A DNA stretch of 64,000 nt from Brachionus manjavacas (lineage: Eukaryota > Rotifera > Eurotatoria > Ploima > Brachionidae), in NCBI GenBank assembly GCA_019054805.1, contig JAHQIY010000001.1, forward strand, positions 992,001 through 1,056,000. Reading direction: 5' to 3'. The translations under genes were made by a program, and so were the position numbers. Each line of letters starts with the position of its first letter. Within the stretch, counting starts at the first letter, position 1. Positions 34,333-44,617 of the stretch are shown here, one piece after another. A model generated the notes under the pieces. That model saw only the letters and a program-made list of their open reading frames with translations, was not told the origin of the DNA and did no database searches.

Positions 34333-35965
34333 ATAAAGAGTAACTCCAGTAAATGAATCATATTTGGTCATTTACGAAGCTTGAAGACAGTGGAGTTCTT
34401 GCTATGGTAGCTCATATTGTTTGCGCTTTTTCAAGCTTGTTTTAAAACAATTGTTCTTTTTATTGATTCACAAATTTGTGATGGTAGATTGTTCCATCCT
34501 TTCACCACTCTATTTATGAAAAAGTTTTCTTTTTTTCTTCAATTTGTTTGTTGCTGGTTTAAATGATATGGACCACCTCTAATGGACCCAGCCGGTCCAG
34601 TTTGCGTGAGTGAGTTAGCAAGCATGTTTGGATGAAATCAGTTTACTTTATTATTTATTATTAATTCTAAGTTAAGGCCGATCGCCGACCACTTGCTCAG
34701 TTACCCGTAAAATAAGGGACACTGTGTTTAGTATAAAAAAATATAAAAATTACAAAATTGAGTATAAAAGGTACCAAAAAAAATTAAAAAAAGTGCCAAA
34801 GTTTCTATTTATAATTATTCAATGATATAATAAAAATAAGTTGTTAGACTTTTGATTGATAAGAGACTGTCGGAAATGAAAACTAAGCAACATCAAATCT
34901 ACAAATCTGGAAAATTAAGCCCGATATGTTATCTTTACTCCCTGTCTTATATATATCTCTGAGCTTTTGGACTTTGACATCGTATTTTTGATTTGAACGG
35001 AACTCAGATATGTTATTCAGCTTAACAAGTTTGCATTTGTCCTGTAGTGACATGTTTTCCTCTTCCAATTCACTGATAATTTCCAGGATTTCGCTAATGA
35101 AGTCATTCGGAATCGGTTGTTTTGCTACCTCAATAATCATCTTCTTTGTGAGTTCATTTTCAATTAATCGATTGAAAAAGTCAACCTTAATGTTTTTGAT
35201 GATGTAATCCGTAGGCATGATATTCAATGAAAAGAATAAGCTTGTTGTATGACACTTCCTTGGTATAGTTAGTAGTCCTTTGATTAAGTTGCCCTCTGTT
35301 CTTTTTATGTCATTCAGTGTGCTCGCATTTATGTTCATATTCTCACACCCATAAGTTAAAGCTGGCTCTCTTAATTTTCTTCCCATCTAGGACCAATTGA
35401 TTATCAGACGTGTCTATTATTCTATCTTTTGCTCCCTTACTAATACGGTTATTAAAGGCCAAATCAGTTTACTTTATTGTAACCACTGATGAATTTAAAT
35501 ATCTGTATCATGTCACTTCTTTCTCTCCTCTCAGACATTTTTTGCAGCCTTAATTTTCTTAATCTCTCCTCATACGTCATATGCCTGAGATGATGTATTG
35601 ACTTCGAAGCCCTTCTTTGTACCATTTCAAGACACTTGATATCCTTGCTATTCTAAGGACACCACGCTTGTACAGCATATTCCAAACGTGGTCTTACATA
35701 AGCCTTGTACAAAGAGCTGAGCTTTTTTGACATCCATTGATTTGAATTTTTTGTTAATTATTGCTAGCTTCTCATAGCTGCTAGTCTAAATTGATCATCT
35801 CATTTAAGATTGGACTCATTTTAGGCTTAGAGATCTCTTTCTGAAAATGATTCAACAAGAATATCCACTAGTCCAGATACTGATCATTGTTTTTTTATCA
35901 GCTATTCGCATCACCTTGCATTTATCAAAATTGAAGATAATTCGCCACTCAGCTGCCCATTCGAT
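34333..35965 (-). mobile_element. LINE-A copy interrupted by a second LINE
   Basis: The two outer blocks 34333-34652 and 35461-35965 are colinear with the LINE-A copy at 2270-3062. They carry the WN-x-LP end region, then the RLRKLRLQK-like, VQRRASKSIHHL and FNFDKCKV blocks on the minus strand. The block between them is a different LINE. The copy is 5'-truncated near 35965, at almost the same place as the 2270-3062 copy, and has several stops. Confidence 0.85.
34653..35460 (-). mobile_element. 5'-truncated LINE nested in LINE-A, with 18-bp target duplication
   Basis: This 808-bp insert lies between exact copies of aaatcagtttactttatt (34635-34652 and 35461-35478). The minus frame 34883-35386 encodes LTYGCENMNINASTLNDIKR, TIPRKCHTTSLFFSLNIMP and FFNRLIENELTKK, a post-RT segment of a LINE protein. 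The 3' side (34653-34740) is a short UTR that ends in aat-rich sequence next to the duplication. It is a textbook target-primed insertion, younger than its host. The family is distinct from LINE-A and is not assigned. Confidence 0.88.
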
Positions 35966-36222
35966 TATAAGTATTTAAAGCTGTTTATATGTATATTAAA
36001 AATTCATGCATTAAAATTTTGAAATTTTTGTTTAACAAAATTAGATTATTAGAATTTATAATAATTTAGATATTCAAAATTATAAGGTAAAAATTAAATT
36101 AATTGATTGCTTACGAATAATCAAAATCAATGACTTTTCGCTTTTATTTTATGAAACTAGAATTTTTTAATTTAGAAATTCGGAAATTTTTTTAAGAATT
36201 TTTTTGATTGAATTTATTTCAG

Positions 36223-37197
36223 ATGAAAAAAATTTATGCGATATTTTTGTTCGCCTTTGTTTTTCTTTTTTTTGAAGATTTAATTTACAAGCCACTTATT
36301 AAAAGATTGGATCACAAAGATTCAAATGATAGTTCATTATCCCCATATTTATCACATGTTCCCTCTTCTGATAAATTTCACATTTTTTTAATATGGCGTG
36401 GAAATAAGTTTCCACTCATTTACCAAAAAGCCTTCGAAACAGTGGTAAAGTTTCATCCAAATGCTGAAATAATGCTTTATTCAAATGAACTAAAAGAAGA
36501 TTGGTTTTCATCTCTGAACAAAAGTGGAAATGTGTTCGTAGTGCGCTACAATTTAATTCAGCTTGTAAAAGGCAGGAAAGGCTGGAATTTTGCCGAAAAA
36601 GCTTCTCGAATATTAAATGGAGAAAATGTGAACAACCTAAAAGTATCAAGTAATCATTTATCCAATTTTCTTCGTCTTTTTTTGCTGCATACATTTGGTG
36701 GGCTTTACCTGGACACTGATATGATTGTTTTAAGAGATTTATCAATCTATAAAAATCACATTGGAGTTGATGACAAAAAGAGTTATGTTTGTAGCTCTAA
36801 TGTTTACTCGGCAAAGGGTGCCAAAAACTTTTCATGTCTTTGCAATTGTTTGCTTTCATTTGAAAAAAATCACTCTTTTATTGGCAAAGCATTGGATTCT
36901 TTCGAGTCGCATTGGTCACGACATCAAGGCTATGGCTCTGGTGGAGCTACAATGTTAATAAGCATTATTAAAGATTATCTTGATAAAGTAAATGTTATTC
37001 CAAATTATTGGTGGATTTGTAACAAGCATTTGAACAGAAGATTTAGTGTAGTCTCCAAAAATGATTCAAGAATTCAGGATGCAATTAGAAATTGTTTTGT
37101 TTTACATTTATATGGAGCTGGTCATGCCAGTATGAGTATAGATAATTTTGAGCTAAAATTTGCAGGAAGAATTTGGAACGCGCTCTACTTTGATTAG
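36223..37197 (+). CDS. GT32-type glycosyltransferase (DXD sugar-binding, alpha-1,4-galactosyltransferase-like)
   Basis: The 324-residue frame starts at an ATG placed directly after tttatttcag, so a splice acceptor abuts the start codon. A short cytosolic tail and one hydrophobic anchor (IFLFAFVFLFFEDLIY, residues ~4-21) make it a type II Golgi protein. The catalytic core has the LSNFLRLFLLHTFGGLYLDT block, in which DTD is the DXD motif that binds the metal and the nucleotide-sugar. GYGSGGATMLIS and HLYGAGH follow, as in the A4GALT/alpha-1,4-GlcNAc transferase group. Donor and acceptor cannot be read from sequence. Several Cys residues fit a lumenal fold. The nearby repeats are unrelated. Confidence 0.85.
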   Translation: MKKIYAIFLFAFVFLFFEDLIYKPLIKRLDHKDSNDSSLSPYLSHVPSSDKFHIFLIWRGNKFPLIYQKAFETVVKFHPNAEIMLYSNELKEDWFSSLNKSGNVFVVRYNLIQLVKGRKGWNFAEKASRILNGENVNNLKVSSNHLSNFLRLFLLHTFGGLYLDTDMIVLRDLSIYKNHIGVDDKKSYVCSSNVYSAKGAKNFSCLCNCLLSFEKNHSFIGKALDSFESHWSRHQGYGSGGATMLISIIKDYLDKVNVIPNYWWICNKHLNRRFSVVSKNDSRIQDAIRNCFVLHLYGAGHASMSIDNFELKFAGRIWNALYFD

Positions 37198-37370
37198 TTT
37201 TTGATTTAAAATAATTTATTTTTTAAAAAAAATTATTGAAATAGTTTTCAGATGATGATAGAATAAAATAAGTAAATTAGTTAATTAGATTTAAAATGAC
37301 TTAGAGTAATAAAGCTCTTTTCTTCACTAAAAAAGAACTGAATAAAAAATTTGAATTTAATGGAAAAAAA

Positions 37371-37471
37371 CAGAGTTGTTTTTAAGTCACAAGTCTTAAG
37401 TCAAGTCAAGTCAATGACTTGACTTAGATTTTTTTTTTTTTTTAAGTCAAGTCAATGACTTAAAAAAATTT
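37371..37471. mobile_element. Left-end fragment of the hAT-like MITE
   Basis: cagagttgtttttaagtcac is identical to the left end of the 16769-17202 element, followed by the same aagtcaagtcaagtcaatga repeats. An inverted copy of the aagtcaagtcaatgac motif comes at 37440-37460 but the right terminus is missing. Truncated copy. Confidence 0.75.
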
Positions 37472-38198
37472 TTTTTTTTTTTTCATATAAAAAATCAAAT
37501 TCGGAGTTTACTACTTTTTTATGTTGGGCAAAAGAATATTTTTGACCATCTTATTAGTCTACTCATTTTAATCCACTAAATGAGGCACTTAAAATTGAGT
37601 CAGTTTGTCAAATTTATTTTAAGCATAAGAAGTTTTTTCTGGAACAGTTGATGAGCAAAGAATTTTTTTCTATTTTAGAACAAATGATGTTGGTATGTTT
37701 CAATTAACGGATAGTTTTCGAAATTTGAAGATTAATTTTATTTATTTACCTAACCCTAAGATGTAAAAAAAGAATTTTTTTTTAAATTTTTTGCAGTTTT
37801 TTTATTTATGATTTAGATATTGAAACTAATGCGAAAAGATATAGAGAAAAAATTTAAAGGTGAATGGGGTTTTCGACTTTATAAATCGAAAGCATATAAA
37901 AAAATATTGTAATTTGCATAACTTTTAAGTTTCTAAAAATAATTTTTGAATTTTGATGCTTCAATAGTTTTAGATGTGTATTGTTTAATCTTTTATCTGG
38001 TTTGATCACTTTTTTGAGAATTGTTTCGATCGAAAAATCATTGCCGTAATTTTACCTTTTTCACGCATTATTTTTTTTTATTTTATTACTAACAAAATAT
38101 TTTTGTGTCAATCAAAAAAAAAATTGCGAATTTGAATTTGAATTCTAAAAAAAATTGAATTTAATTCTAAAGCATTAAAACATCAATTAAAAGTAATA
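37472..38198. other. AT-rich intergenic stretch with dispersed-repeat copy 2 (37930-38055)
   Basis: Aside from the repeat shared with 34105-34230, no coding or structured sequence is recognised. Copy 2 ends about 145 bp before the mariner element. Confidence 0.5.
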
Positions 38199-39555
38199 AA
38201 AAAATATTTTTAAATAAATTATTTTAAAACCAGTCTAAAAAATGGCAAACCGAAACCTAATGCTTTGAGAGAGCTAGTTATTGAGCACTTTAAGATTGGG
38301 AAGTCTAATCAGGCAATTACTGAAATTTTGGCTTGTAAAGTGTCAGAAAGAACTGTTTCAAGGTGGACAAACGAATTTAGAGACTTTGTTAAAGTTCAAC
38401 ACAATGTATCGCCTGGACGTCCTATTACTGCTTCTAATCATATAAATAGAAACAGAGTTAAACGACTTGTAAAAACTTATTCCCAAAGATTAATTAGTCG
38501 CATATTTTCGATCTCGCTAGGAACAGTCTCTGGGATTATAAAGCAGTTTAACTTAAAGGTGATTAACTGGGAATATTTTTAACTTAGTAAACTTATTATT
38601 TGAAGGGATATAAAAAGCGAATTATACCTTTACTAACACAAAATCATGTTTCCAAACGTTTGCGATTCACCCAATTTTGGCGTAAAAATAAAAAAAAAGT
38701 ATTCAGGAATCTTCCAGTTATGTTTTCTGATGAAAAGATTTTCACTATACATGGAGGTTTAAACAAACAAAATATTCGTACCTACTCAATATCTAGGGAT
38801 GAAGCTGATCTAAATGGCGGTAATTGATTTACTTTATTGAGTATTTAGCTGTACGTACAACTTGATTTTTGTTTTTAGGAGTCTATGCTGTTTCTAAACA
38901 TCCTTTATCTGTAATGGTTTGGATGGGTATGACAAAGATGGTAATAAATTTTTAATAAAATGTTCAATAATATTTTTAAAAATTTCATGATAAGGTGAAA
39001 CAATAGATTCAAAATATTATAAGTTCAGAATATTACCTTTTGCAAAACGCGAAGGGAATAGATTATGTGGTAACTTTAAATGGGTATTTCAACAAGATGG
39101 AGCGAAGCCCCACACAGCGAATATTTGCCAAAGATATTGTCAAAATAATTTACATTGCTTTATTGGAAAAGATAACTGGCCACCAAATTCTCCTGACTTA
39201 AATCCGAGTGATTTTTACTTATGGAACGCAATCGTAACTAGAATGGAGAAAAAATGTTATTCGACAAAGGAAAATTTCGAAGAAGAGATAAGAAAAGCCG
39301 CCGAGAGAGTTCCCATAGATGAAATTAAAAAAGCAATAGAATCGTTCGATTCTAGACTTCGTAAAGTTGAAATTGTAGGGGCTATTATTGTAACAAATAA
39401 TTTTTCAATAACCTCAAAAAATAAAAAGTTAAACTTAATTAAAACCTCATTTTTCGAATTCAAAATTTTGGAAACACTAGTTACTAATAACACAAGGATT
39501 GAATCAGATCATTTTTTAGACTGGTTTTAAAATAATTTATTTAAAAATATTTTTT
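38199..39555 (+). mobile_element. Tc1/mariner-superfamily transposon (DD37D) with identical 46-bp ends
   Basis: Bases 38199-38244 and 39510-39555 are exact inverse copies of each other (46 bp, containing ttaaaaccagtctaaaaaat). The 1357-bp element contains a transposase gene on the plus strand. Identical terminal repeats suggest recent activity or conversion. The stop codon of the transposase lies inside the right repeat. A TA target duplication cannot be fixed because the flanks are A-rich. Confidence 0.88.
38238..39530 (+). CDS. Transposase, Tc1/mariner superfamily, DD37D (maT-like), apparently with introns
   Basis: The N-terminal helix-turn-helix region (LRELVIEHFKIGKSNQAITE, then ERTVSRW and SPGRPIT) is read to 38558. 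A 47-bp GT..AG intron (38559-38605) leads in phase to GYKKRIIPLL and FSDEKIFTIHGGLNKQN with the first Asp. A 59-bp intron (38820-38878) leads in phase to GGVYAVSKHPLSVMVWMGMT. A third gap (38941-38994) also has GT..AG ends, but the join is one base out for the expected G-ET-ID reading, so it is either a different splice or a one-base lesion. The last exon has FQQDGAKPHTAN and SPDLNPSDFYLW, with 37 residues between the two Asp. The start is unclear: the only nearby ATG (38242) is out of frame. Spliced mariner-type genes are uncommon. Confidence 0.75.
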
Positions 39556-40865
39556 AAAAGAAAAAAATAAAAATTAATTCTTTGAATTATGCATTTGGTG
39601 CAGAAGCAAAGATTAAGAAATATAAAAATATTAAAAAATTCGTTTTTATATTTTTATTTTTTATTTTAAAAACGTGTCTTGATGACGCAATAAACCTAAG
39701 GCTTTCAGTGCTTGATGCGGACCTAAACGAGTGATTACGCTTTTAAAGCTTGCGCTCAAAATTAACAATATTATAGCATAGGCGAGATGTACTTTGCTGC
39801 ATGGTCTAAAGAAGTGTCTTAACTTGTGGTGCAGCATTATCGAACGAGGGAATACGGTACCTAGTATTTTTTATTTAATTCCGAGTATTTTTTTTAAACA
39901 TTAGCCTAGCATTCAAATGCATGCCAAAAAAGTTTAATTTCTTTGGTCAAGTAACAAATTTTTTGGTCACTGAATTTTTTTATTATTTAACTTCTGGTCA
40001 CATATTCCATCTATAAAAATTATGCTATCAGTCGAGGTAACGCATTTTAGGTGAGGGGTTCTGTAATATAATGAATTAAAGATTACATTACATTACCAAC
40101 ATCTCACTAAAGGAAGTTAGCTTTGATTCGCGTGCACATGAGACGCCAAACATGTGATTTGCATACTCATCAGATCAAGCAAGTTTGATGTCTTGCTTGA
40201 TTCAAAGTAGCTAAGCTATTTAGAAAAAAGGAAGACGAAAGAGAAAGATTCCTGTTTTTATTAATTTATTAAATAAATAATATTTAAACAATATCTTATT
40301 TATTTAATAAAATAAATTTAATACTCTAATTAAATTGACTTCACCAGCCACCTACGGCTACCAATTGATAACGAGTAATCCTACAGGGTACTGACCACAT
40401 ATTATGTCACCTATGGCCAAAGATGCTTTTTATTGAGGACCTTTAAAATGAATTTTAATTACTTTAACTATTTGTTTATTGGGTTAGACCACATCATCAG
40501 GCCGATCTCGCAAAGTAGACGAGTCCAGCCATAGGGCAGCCTTTACCCTCTAAATAATAAAATTTTCATACAAAACCTAAGCTTTGTATTAGGAGCAGCT
40601 TTCGCTGACCCGTTTATTTTCCTTACTCATTAGATTGCGGCACGATTTGATGCCGAGCGAATAACTTTTATTTATAAACTAAAAAATTCCAAACATTTGA
40701 GATTTTATTTTTTAACTTTAACTTAAATTTTCATTTTCTCCAAAAAAGATGTCTCTCATCGAGAAAAAAACAAAAAAAAAATAGATAAATTTTATTTAAA
40801 TTTTAATTAACAATAAACACTATAGAGGTACTGGTAACAAATTAACTGAGGTCTAAATCTGATAT
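39556..40865. other. Intergenic region with an unexplained less AT-rich block (39670-39850, 40080-40180, 40340-40670)
   Basis: No protein motif is found, yet these blocks are clearly richer in G+C than the surroundings (for example cagccacctacggctaccaa and gccgatctcgcaaagtagac). They do not match other repeats in the window. They could be the untranslated end of an unrecognised repeat or a non-coding RNA; I cannot decide. Confidence 0.35.
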
Positions 40866-43800
40866 TCAAAATTCATCTGAAGAATAGGCGTCACGGCGCC
40901 CACTTCTGCCATAATCAAAACTATTGCAAGCAGGCTTGTAAAACTCTTCAGTAAACAAGCTCTCATAGCTTTTGGTCTTGTCAATTTTGGCCGCACTCTG
41001 CTTAAAAACGCTGACTATTTGTCTAAAAACGTAATGGTCAAATACACTGCGTGCCGTATTGGACATGTCGAACGGCTCTTCGATTAAAATGTACTTCCAT
41101 TGAGAATACTTTCCACTTTCGCTTTCCAGCATGTCTCTGGGCAGAAAATTTTTAGGTATGGCCTCACCTGTGCGGATTGAAATGACACAATATTCAAAGT
41201 TGAATGCGGCATAGAAGTTGAGGAAGCCGGCGAACAGATCGCCGAGCGACTGGCTATTTTGCGAGGTGAACGTGGGCAAGTCTTCGTTGAGCTTCAGCTC
41301 CGAGACATTGATGTCGACATCGAATTTGTCTGGGAATAATTTTTGAAGGACTGGTAGCACCGGTGGCTTACAAATGTTTTGTAGGTAATAAATGGCCATG
41401 AGGGTCAGGGAATAGCTTGATATTGTTTGGTGCGAGGCGTCGTTGATGTTGTGAAATTTGGCCCAGCGTTTTATGTTCAACACAAGTGGCCGGACCCGCC
41501 AGTCCTGTTCGCTGTAGCAGCGCAGCAAATGCGTGTTGCGAATGCCTATGTGGTTGTTCAAGTTTAGGTCACATTCAATGTTGCTTTTAAAGATAAGTTT
41601 AAATTTGAGATTTTGGGCCAGAGGTGGCTTTGGTTACTTGTGAGAGTCGTGGAATTTTATTATCGGCACTTTGGCCGATATGACAATCAAGTTTTTGATA
41701 AAAGCTTTGATTAATTTTTAAAATTAAAAAATATTTTTTATAGTAAAATGCTTACAGGCTTTTCGTAGTCCCTTGGCTATCATTTTCAGCAAATAAACAG
41801 CTTCGGTTTTTTGGTTCAGCTTAGGTTATAAAATTTTTGTTTAAATTTCTATTTAATTAATTAAAATAAAAAAAATTTAAATAAATATACTTCTTCATGT
41901 GATATGACTAGACAAATATCGACATCGCTTTGGTTTGTGCCGAAGCCATTTGCGCTCGAACCCACTATGTACACTCCTAAATCTGGAAAAAAAAAATAAT
42001 TTTAAATTTTAAGTTTGTGTGAATAAAATTATGAGATTAAAAAAATTCGAATTTTTCATTTTCATTTTCAAGGTTAATTTTATCCATATTTGATTTTTTA
42101 AATTTTGTCTAATAACTTTATTTGGCTAAAATTCTAGAAAATATGTCCGAAAATTCTCTTATAATTTTTAACAAAATTTTCACAAAAAAGTGCATTAAAG
42201 GTATTTCAATTTGTTAAAAAGGTAATCGAAAAATAATCGAGTGATTTGAGTTTATTTAAAGAGATATCTTTGGACTTTTTTACTTTTAGGTTTATTGAAA
42301 AATATCAAAAAGAAAAAAATACTTGGCTTTGACAGTTTTGAAATTTTGAAAATTTTTACAAAATAAATTATATCTTTGTAAAATAATTTAATAATTTATT
42401 TTAATGCATCATTGATGTATTTTTATGCAAAATAGATCATTTTTAATCAGAATCAATAATTATGAAAAATTCTGCATTCATAAAATTTTTAAAAGTTTTT
42501 AAAATTTAAGTCAAGCATTGAATGCTTTTCAAAAAGATTTTACAACTAAAAAAACTTTAAACCTTTTTTTAATAAAAAAAAATTTTTGAATAAAGTGAAT
42601 AACTTTATTTAAAAAAATATTTAGAAAATTTATTATAGTAGTAGTATAAATGTTGTGGGAGACTTGAGTCTCCAAGTAATAGCGCACATAGACGCCCCAC
42701 TATAACAACCTTTGGCCAATTTTCTAAACAAGCTATTTTTTTTCTCGCATCAAACGAATACTTTTTATAAATTTTTTTTATCTCATTTTAGTTGAACACT
42801 TTTATTCCTAATTTTTAAAAATATTGAAAAAATTTAATTTAGTATGAAAGGTTTCACTTAAAAAGGCAATAAGTCACACAGTTTTTTAATAAATATTTAT
42901 AATTTTATCTCGACATTTAAAATTTATTTTTTTAATTGTATCACACCCTTTTTTTTTACTTTTTTTACACACTATTCCTCATTGCGTGAGACCTTTGAAA
43001 GTTTTACTCCCATAGGGGACAAAATTAAAAAAAAAGTTTCTAATTTAAATTTAATTTCATTAAATATAAATAAGTTAAAGTTAAAATGTAAATGTTTTAT
43101 ATTTTTAACTCTAATCTCATTATTTAACACTGTTAACCAGATTAGCTTTATTTGAAAAAAATAATAATCATTTATACTTTTTTAAAAAAACTTCATAAAA
43201 GGATATAAAAAAAAATTTAAGAAAAGAAAAAAATATTCAAATTCATTGAACTTCATTCATTCATGTTTCCGTACAGCAAATATTGTTATACAGGAATATC
43301 TATTTCTTTATTCAATTAAATTATAAGAACAAATTTTTTTAATATAAAATTTTGATAAGAATCTTTCAATGTAATCAAAATAAATTTCTCTTTTTTTTTT
43401 TTTTTTATTCCTGCAGCGAAGCAACGGGTAAAACCTTGCTATGATTTTAATTATTTATAAAAAAGAAATACCCAAAATAGTTTGATACAAGCAGAAATGG
43501 AGGAATAGTAGAAAAGTGTATGGCTAACAACCTCTATAGGTGAAACAATGTTTCAGCACAAAAATATACACAAACTGACATGGCCATCTCCAGATAAGAA
43601 AACTTTAAACCAAATTGATCATATAATAATCAATAATAGATGGAGAATGTACCTTAACAACTACAATTGATGAAGGAAAATAAAATATTACAAAGTAAAA
43701 TCATCTATTTTTCTTGTATCTCTTAAAAATGTAGAAAATAGTTTTAAACTTGCTACAAAATATCCAATTCCATTCGTTGTCACAATTCTTAGATCAGAGT

Positions 43801-44390
43801 TGATTAAAAGTCCCAAATTAAATTAAAACAATTTTTTGCACAGCCACCTTTTTTTTAAGATAGAAAATCACTGAAATCAAAAAAGAAGCACTTTGTGACA
43901 ATATTTTATAAATTTGAATTTTAAGTTTTTGAATTCTCTTTTTTTTGTTATAAAAAAAATCCCAAATTATCCTGAGGATTTTAAACAAGACCCCAAAAAA
44001 TTTTATTAATTAATTAAGCTATTATAAATAATAAAAAAATTACATGGAAAAACCTGTTTAAACATGTGATAGAGAGCTTCCTTGAGTTGAATTTTGCGTC
44101 TGAAGCAATCATGACTTTGTACATTTAGATTAAAGTAATCAAACATTGCCTTGGTGCACTTAAAAAAAAATTTAAGTGTGATCGAAGCGAACACTGCGAG
44201 CATAAACCTTTGAATACTGGTCGAGCATTGACGCACTGTTGCTGGCCAAGTGACTAAACGAGCCGGAGCACGCGCTCAAACTAGTGCCGGGCTGTGCACT
44301 CGCAACCTCGTTTCTAAACCGCTTGGAACTTTTCGCCTCCACTCTATCCACACCATTCCTGGCATCAAAATTGTTCGGAGTTCTTTTCAT
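40866..44390 (-). CDS. TENT2: GLD-2-type cytoplasmic poly(A) RNA polymerase, six exons
   Basis: Exons 44390-44208, 44158-44044, 41982-41891, 41819-41756, 41704-41638 and 41583-40866 join in phase to give 412 residues. GLD-2 extends short poly(A) tails of cytoplasmic mRNAs and microRNAs, usually with an RNA-binding partner. The nucleotidyltransferase motif [16 protein letters not shown] gives the catalytic Asp pair D119 and D121. The third Asp is D179 in [11 protein letters not shown]. The PAP-associated region follows: [49 protein letters not shown] and [13 protein letters not shown]. The N-terminus is short and Ser-rich compared with vertebrate forms. Intron 2 (2061 bp) is large and holds LINE debris; the others are about 50-70 bp. 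The start directly follows gaattttaaaag. Confidence 0.93.
43490..43670 (+). mobile_element. RTE-type LINE endonuclease fragment in GLD-2 intron 2
   Basis: Plus-strand text gives [16 protein letters not shown] and, in the next frame, [20 protein letters not shown] then [12 protein letters not shown]. These match the apurinic-type endonuclease of RTE/craniofacial-development-protein-2-like elements, including the conserved TW-SPD and NQIDHI motifs. Only this block survives, with a frame change, in the antisense orientation to the gene. Confidence 0.75.
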
Positions 44391-44617
44391 CTTTTAAAAT
44401 TCATAATAAAAAAAATTGAAGAAAAATTGTTTAAATTAACATGCCATCTAGTCAAAATGTTAAGTTAGTTTTGCACGTGAATTATGTATTTGAAGAGAAA
44501 TTTTATTTCACAGTTTATAAATAAATATATATATGTGTGCGTGTGTTGCTAGAAATTTTATTTTTTTCTGGTTGAGATTAAATAAAATAGAAAATTTTTT
44601 TTGTTCTTAGACTTAAA
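44391..44617. promoter_or_regulatory. Shared divergent promoter region of GLD-2 and LUC7-like
   Basis: The two start codons (44390 minus, 44618 plus) are 227 bp apart and face away from each other, so both promoters must overlap or lie side by side, unless distal 5' exons exist. A tatatatatgtgtgcgtgtg tract lies at 44527-44546. No TATA box in a consistent place is seen. Acceptor-like AG sites lie just before each ATG. Confidence 0.5.
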
